Assembly: GCF_030068505.1 (NCBI RefSeq)
Contig: NZ_JAQOSO010000092.1
Location: 30,808-94,807 of the forward strand
Direction: 5' to 3'
Origin: Roseofilum capinflatum BLCC-M114
Lineage (GTDB): Bacteria > Cyanobacteriota > Cyanobacteriia > Cyanobacteriales > Desertifilaceae
DNA: 64,000 bases
This document shows, in pieces, positions 60,924 through 64,000 of this stretch. Within the stretch, counting starts at the first letter, position 1; every line of letters begins with the position of its first letter. Under the pieces are notes generated by a model. That model was not told the origin of the DNA. It made no database searches and saw only the letters and a list, made by a program, of their open reading frames with translations. The position numbers and the translations under genes were made by a program.

Positions 60924-62066
60924 CTATGGATTGTTCAGGGTGTCAATCAGATCGGAAAAATAATCGGTTTTCAGGTTAAGGTGTTGGGCAAATTTCAGCC
61001 CTTGTTCGAGAGCAGCTAGGGCTTGATCTCGCTGATTTAGGGTACGATGGATCTGGGCAATTTGGTCATAGGTATTCATCATGCCATAGGCATCATAGGC
61101 CTGAGCTTGAGTGCCTAGAAGAGACTGATAAACGGCTAGAGCTTGGGGAAATTGCTGGTATTTTTCATACAGTTGAGCAAGCTGTTGTAGGGCTTGGGCA
61201 GCATAGGCGAGTTGTTGCTGCTCAAAGGCAATCAGGTAAGCTTGTTCATAGAGTTGGGCACTGGTTTTGAGGTTTCCTAGGGTTTCGTAGTGTTGAGCGA
61301 TCGCCAGTTGTTCCTTGGGAATTGCATTAACTTGCCCTAATTGATTATAGAGGTGAATCAGATTCAGTCGAGTTTCGATCGCTCCTTCCCACTGTTGCAT
61401 CTGCTCATAACTATAAGCCAACTGCTGGTAGGCCTCAATTTGAGTCACCACATCCTCCTGCTGTTGGGCAAACTTCAAAACCGCTTCATAACCGGAAATG
61501 GCTTGGGGATAATCAAACCAGTTGAGCTGAGTTTGGGCAATTTGCCCTAGAAGCGCTCCTTCTTCCTCTTCATCGGAGTCCCGAATCGCCAGATCCAACA
61601 GTTTTTGATAGACTGCTATAGCAGATTGAGGCGATCGCACCACTTGATACGCTCTCCCCAATTCCTGTAAGGTTTGCGTCTCTCCCTCCTCAACCTCTCC
61701 TTGAATCTGATCTAGCCGGGTAATAATTTGTCGAATCATCGCCGACTCCCCTTCTGACCAAGCAATTTCTCCCACTCTCGACAAAGCTTGAATTTCCTCA
61801 ATTTTTCCTAACTCTTGGCGTAACTCTAATTCCCGTTGCCAAAGTTGAAAAGCTTCCGGTTTATTTCCCTGATTCAGTAACTCTAGGGCTTGTTGATGGA
61901 ATGAGTCTAACTCTTCAGAGTTTACAGAATCGGCTGCAACGGGCAACATCCATAATCCTCCCCAGAAAATGATCCAAGGAGCTAGATATAGGGCTATACC
62001 CTGGGGAGTCAGGAGTCGGGGGTTGGAATTGGCAGTCATATCATGTCCGGGTAATCTATTGAGCAT
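60924..62066 (-). CDS. TPR-repeat protein with a signal/anchor segment
   Basis: The predicted protein has 380 residues. A hydrophobic segment (about 24-44, GIALYLAPWIIFWGGLWMLPV) is probably a signal peptide or membrane anchor. At least seven tetratricopeptide-like helical hairpins follow (for example ALELLNQGNKPEAFQLWQRE and AIAVYQKLLDLAIRD). TPR proteins act as scaffolds, here probably outside the cytoplasm. ATG 62066 or 62039 could be the start. Convergent with the DUF1830 gene. Confidence 0.78.
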   Translation of the reverse strand: MLNRLPGHDMTANSNPRLLTPQGIALYLAPWIIFWGGLWMLPVAADSVNSEELDSFHQQALELLNQGNKPEAFQLWQRELELRQELGKIEEIQALSRVGEIAWSEGESAMIRQIITRLDQIQGEVEEGETQTLQELGRAYQVVRSPQSAIAVYQKLLDLAIRDSDEEEEGALLGQIAQTQLNWFDYPQAISGYEAVLKFAQQQEDVVTQIEAYQQLAYSYEQMQQWEGAIETRLNLIHLYNQLGQVNAIPKEQLAIAQHYETLGNLKTSAQLYEQAYLIAFEQQQLAYAAQALQQLAQLYEKYQQFPQALAVYQSLLGTQAQAYDAYGMMNTYDQIAQIHRTLNQRDQALAALEQGLKFAQHLNLKTDYFSDLIDTLNNP

Positions 62067-62079
62067 CAATTTAAAGGAG

Positions 62080-62127
62080 TGCGAGCATCTTGCTCGCTAG
62101 AGGAAGGCAGCGAGCAAGATGCTCGCA
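62080..62127. repeat. Perfect 19-bp inverted repeat TGCGAGCATCTTGCTCGCT
   Basis: The arms at 62080-62098 and 62109-62127 are exact complements around the 10-base loop AGAGGAAGGC. Each arm is also partly self-complementary (GCGAGCA/TGCTCGC). It lies between the end of the sulfotransferase gene and the start of the TPR gene. A simplified relative, GGGAGCAAGATGCTCCC, is at 33510-33526. Confidence 0.85.
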
Positions 62128-62180
62128 TTACTTGTTTAGACATGCTACCCTACGCACTCCTAAAACCTAAAACACTAAAA

Positions 62181-64000
62181 TTACTCCTTAATCAAACCGA
62201 AACTTTTCTTCAGTTTTACCCACTTCATCCGCAAGCGCCAAGCTTTATTGGCTTTAATGGCTGCTAATTCCATGTTACGGTGATGCAGTTGACTATTTAA
62301 GTCCTGGAGTTGGGCATTGAGTTGAGCTTGAATGTCGGCTGAGAGCTGATGAGTCTGTTCGAGTTCAGCATTTGTATTAATCAATTGCTGGTTGATTTGT
62401 ACAGCTTCTGTGTGGGATTGATTCAGTTCTTTTTGGGTTTGTTCCAGGTGATAATTGGCTTGTTCGAGTTGCGATCGCAGTTGATTGGCCATATGTTTGT
62501 AGCGTTCGGCTTCTTCCTGACTCTGAGCTAAGAGCGCTTTATTCTGCTGCATCTTCTTCTGAATCAGGGATTTGTGGTATTCTGACTCTTCATACTGCGA
62601 TCGCATCCGTTGCAACTCTTGAGCTTGTCGATCGAGTTCCTTCTGTTTCAATTTCAGCAGTTTCTGATATTTTGAGGCACTTCCCACTTCCTGCCAACTA
62701 CTAAAGGCCCAATCTTGGGGACTTAACGATTGAATTTTCTCCAATTCTGCCTCAAGATCGAGGTCAGCAGGCATGACGGAGGTTGAGCTTCCCCAAGAAC
62801 CCGCTAAAATTTCCAACTCTTTATAGAGGGTAATCGCTTCTGGGAAAAAGGCCTGAATCAACGCCGGTTTATGGGTTTGGGAAACATCCCGTCGCAGCAA
62901 TTCCGGTTCAATTACCGACGTATCTGGCGCTCCCAAAGAGATCTGCCATTTTTCCTCCATGGCTTGTATCCAGGCTGTCGGATCGTGGACAATAGCATCT
63001 AGATTAGCCAAGAAGCAGCGCTCTGGATAAGTGCGAGCAAATTCGAGCATATGGCGGTTGTAGTGTATCCACAGTTTTACCGCCTTTTCTGGATAAGCGG
63101 CCACTACTTCATCGGAACCGCGACGATAGAGGGAGTCTACCACTTCCCAGGGAGAGCGATAGACCAAGATAAAATAAGCTGAGGGCACTAACTCAGCCCA
63201 AAAGTTGAGAAATAGGGTTGTGCGAGGATCTTTCCATCCCCAGAGGGAGCGCTGGGTTTTCTCTTTAAGCAGCAGTTTGGCGCTTTGATGGTAGCGCGAG
63301 GCGACCATAATTTCTGATTCTAGGGTAAGTCCGTCGATTTCTAGACCTTGGGAGCGCAGGATATTTTGGTGGAATTCTACGAAGTCTAGATCTTCAAAAT
63401 GACCGCGATCGTTTCCTATTGTAGTCGCGACCAGGCGATCGCCCAAATGAACCCCCAAATTATTCAGCAACGACGCAGTAAGAGACGTTCCAGAGCGATG
63501 CATCCCCCCCAGAATAAAAATACCGTCCGCCAACCCTTTACCCGATGAGTGTCCCGACTCTAAACTGGCCAATTTTTCCAGAGTTTGGCAAACCAGCATC
63601 CGTTCTAGAGTTCCCGTTTCCCCTATCGCTTTAATCATCACCACATCGGAGCGCTGCACCTGACTATGGTTGAGATGACACACCCAAGAGCCTTCTCCAC
63701 GGGGAACACCCCGATGAATGATCCGATCATTCACCCACAATTCAATCGATTTCGCGGCGTTTCCTGGATTAAGACTCCAGACTTTCCCCTTAAATTCCCA
63801 ATCTCCAGAAGAAGTCAGTTCCGTACTCTCCAGAGAGCCTTGGGGAGGATAGGTAAACGTAAAACTTGACCAGTCCGGGCTACTATTTTTACTAATAATA
63901 TACAGATCTTGATGGTCGGCGAGTCCCTTGGGAATGCGGTGATAGGTGGCACTCGGCCCTAAAATTTGATTGAGGGCATGTTGAATAAATTCTTCACTGA
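62181..64000 (-). CDS. Sulfotransferase-family protein with coiled-coil tail (5' end beyond the window)
   Basis: The frame stays open from the stop at 62181 to the right edge, giving at least 606 residues, so the gene starts outside the window. Near the edge the sequence reads SEEFIQHALNQIL, HRIPKGLADHQDLYIIS and FTFTYPPQGSLES, a beta-rich domain. The sulfotransferase domain follows with the PAPS-binding loop FILGGMHRSGTSLTASLL, then WGWKDPRTTL (3'-phosphate region) and VYRSPWEVVDSLYRRG. The last 170 residues are a coiled coil (YQKLLKLKQKELDRQAQELQ and further heptads). It probably sulfates a surface polysaccharide or similar acceptor. Confidence 0.85.
   Translation of the reverse strand, partial: SEEFIQHALNQILGPSATYHRIPKGLADHQDLYIISKNSSPDWSSFTFTYPPQGSLESTELTSSGDWEFKGKVWSLNPGNAAKSIELWVNDRIIHRGVPRGEGSWVCHLNHSQVQRSDVVMIKAIGETGTLERMLVCQTLEKLASLESGHSSGKGLADGIFILGGMHRSGTSLTASLLNNLGVHLGDRLVATTIGNDRGHFEDLDFVEFHQNILRSQGLEIDGLTLESEIMVASRYHQSAKLLLKEKTQRSLWGWKDPRTTLFLNFWAELVPSAYFILVYRSPWEVVDSLYRRGSDEVVAAYPEKAVKLWIHYNRHMLEFARTYPERCFLANLDAIVHDPTAWIQAMEEKWQISLGAPDTSVIEPELLRRDVSQTHKPALIQAFFPEAITLYKELEILAGSWGSSTSVMPADLDLEAELEKIQSLSPQDWAFSSWQEVGSASKYQKLLKLKQKELDRQAQELQRMRSQYEESEYHKSLIQKKMQQNKALLAQSQEEAERYKHMANQLRSQLEQANYHLEQTQKELNQSHTEAVQINQQLINTNAELEQTHQLSADIQAQLNAQLQDLNSQLHHRNMELAAIKANKAWRLRMKWVKLKKSFGLIKE

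Noticed and set aside
62181-63740. Start of the sulfotransferase at TTG 63740
   Set aside because: The frame stays open to 64000 with protein-like sequence upstream (GKVWSLNPGNAAKSIEL). The TTG is internal and the gene is cut by the window edge.
1-64000. tRNA, rRNA or transposase genes
   Set aside because: I looked for TPsiC-arm words, rRNA-like segments and DDE-type transposase motifs and saw none. A covariance-model scan would be needed to exclude small RNAs.

Overview
The window is a stretch of cyanobacterial chromosome. The evidence is many HIP1 octamers (GCGATCGC), the NDH-1 genes ndhA-ndhI-ndhG-ndhE, a photosystem I psaK gene, a CPP1-like protein, a cytochrome b6f cofactor-assembly (CCB-type) protein, a DUF1830 protein and large multi-PAS/GAF sensor kinases. 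The many short repeats (heptanucleotide tandem repeats, palindromic elements) and the paralogous signalling proteins suggest a filamentous, non-marine genome of the Oscillatoriales type. That placement is inference. I see no rRNA, tRNA, transposase or CRISPR array.

Layout. 1-170: clustered tandem/palindromic repeats. 0.2-5.5 kb: orphan potA, a Gfo/Idh oxidoreductase behind rnc, an unknown cyanobacterial protein, a repeat-filled gap with a Gly-rich gene remnant, and dapB. 5.9-9.9 kb: a multi-PAS adenylate cyclase overlapping a DegT-type aminotransferase. 10-20.6 kb: YccF, a YidD-VanX fusion, a CCB-type assembly factor, a TolC-like outer-membrane protein, a second DegT aminotransferase, a UbiB/ABC1 kinase, a TIR-like-fold hypothetical and a polysaccharide deacetylase. 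20.7-25.8 kb: ndhAIGE, nadK, psaK, trpF. 25.8-33.3 kb: an OmpR-type regulator, a CPP1-like protein, a UPF0175/DUF3368 toxin-antitoxin pair bracketed by duplicated sequence, a proline/P5C dehydrogenase, and a CNBD histidine kinase. 33.5-34.7 kb: a truncated MoxR-type AAA ATPase abutting a membrane protein. 34.9-40.2 kb: two tandem SGNH hydrolases, a carbamoyltransferase, SxtJ and a short DUF5989 protein. 40.3-52.1 kb: a giant Ser/Thr-His dual kinase, a DUF2079 membrane protein, a methylglyoxal synthase-lipid kinase fusion and a hybrid kinase. 52.3-60.9 kb: a five-module response regulator, a 1.6-kilo-residue kinase with a DXCF-type cyanobacteriochrome GAF domain, a CheY, and a run of small cyanobacterial proteins. 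60.9-64 kb: a TPR protein and a sulfotransferase with a coiled-coil tail that runs off the right edge.

Functional themes. Photosynthetic and respiratory electron transport (ndhAIGE, psaK, CCB and CPP1-like assembly factors) sits among housekeeping metabolism (dapB, trpF, nadK, rnc). The right half is dominated by signalling. The most interesting candidates are the probable light-sensing phosphorelay at 52.3-59.4 kb, the SGNH/carbamoyltransferase/SxtJ/DUF5989 locus at 34.9-40.2 kb, and the toxin-antitoxin module flanked by a diverged copy of the putA 3' end.

Several genes most plausibly use GTG or internal ATG starts with visible ribosome binding sites; these choices are stated per gene.
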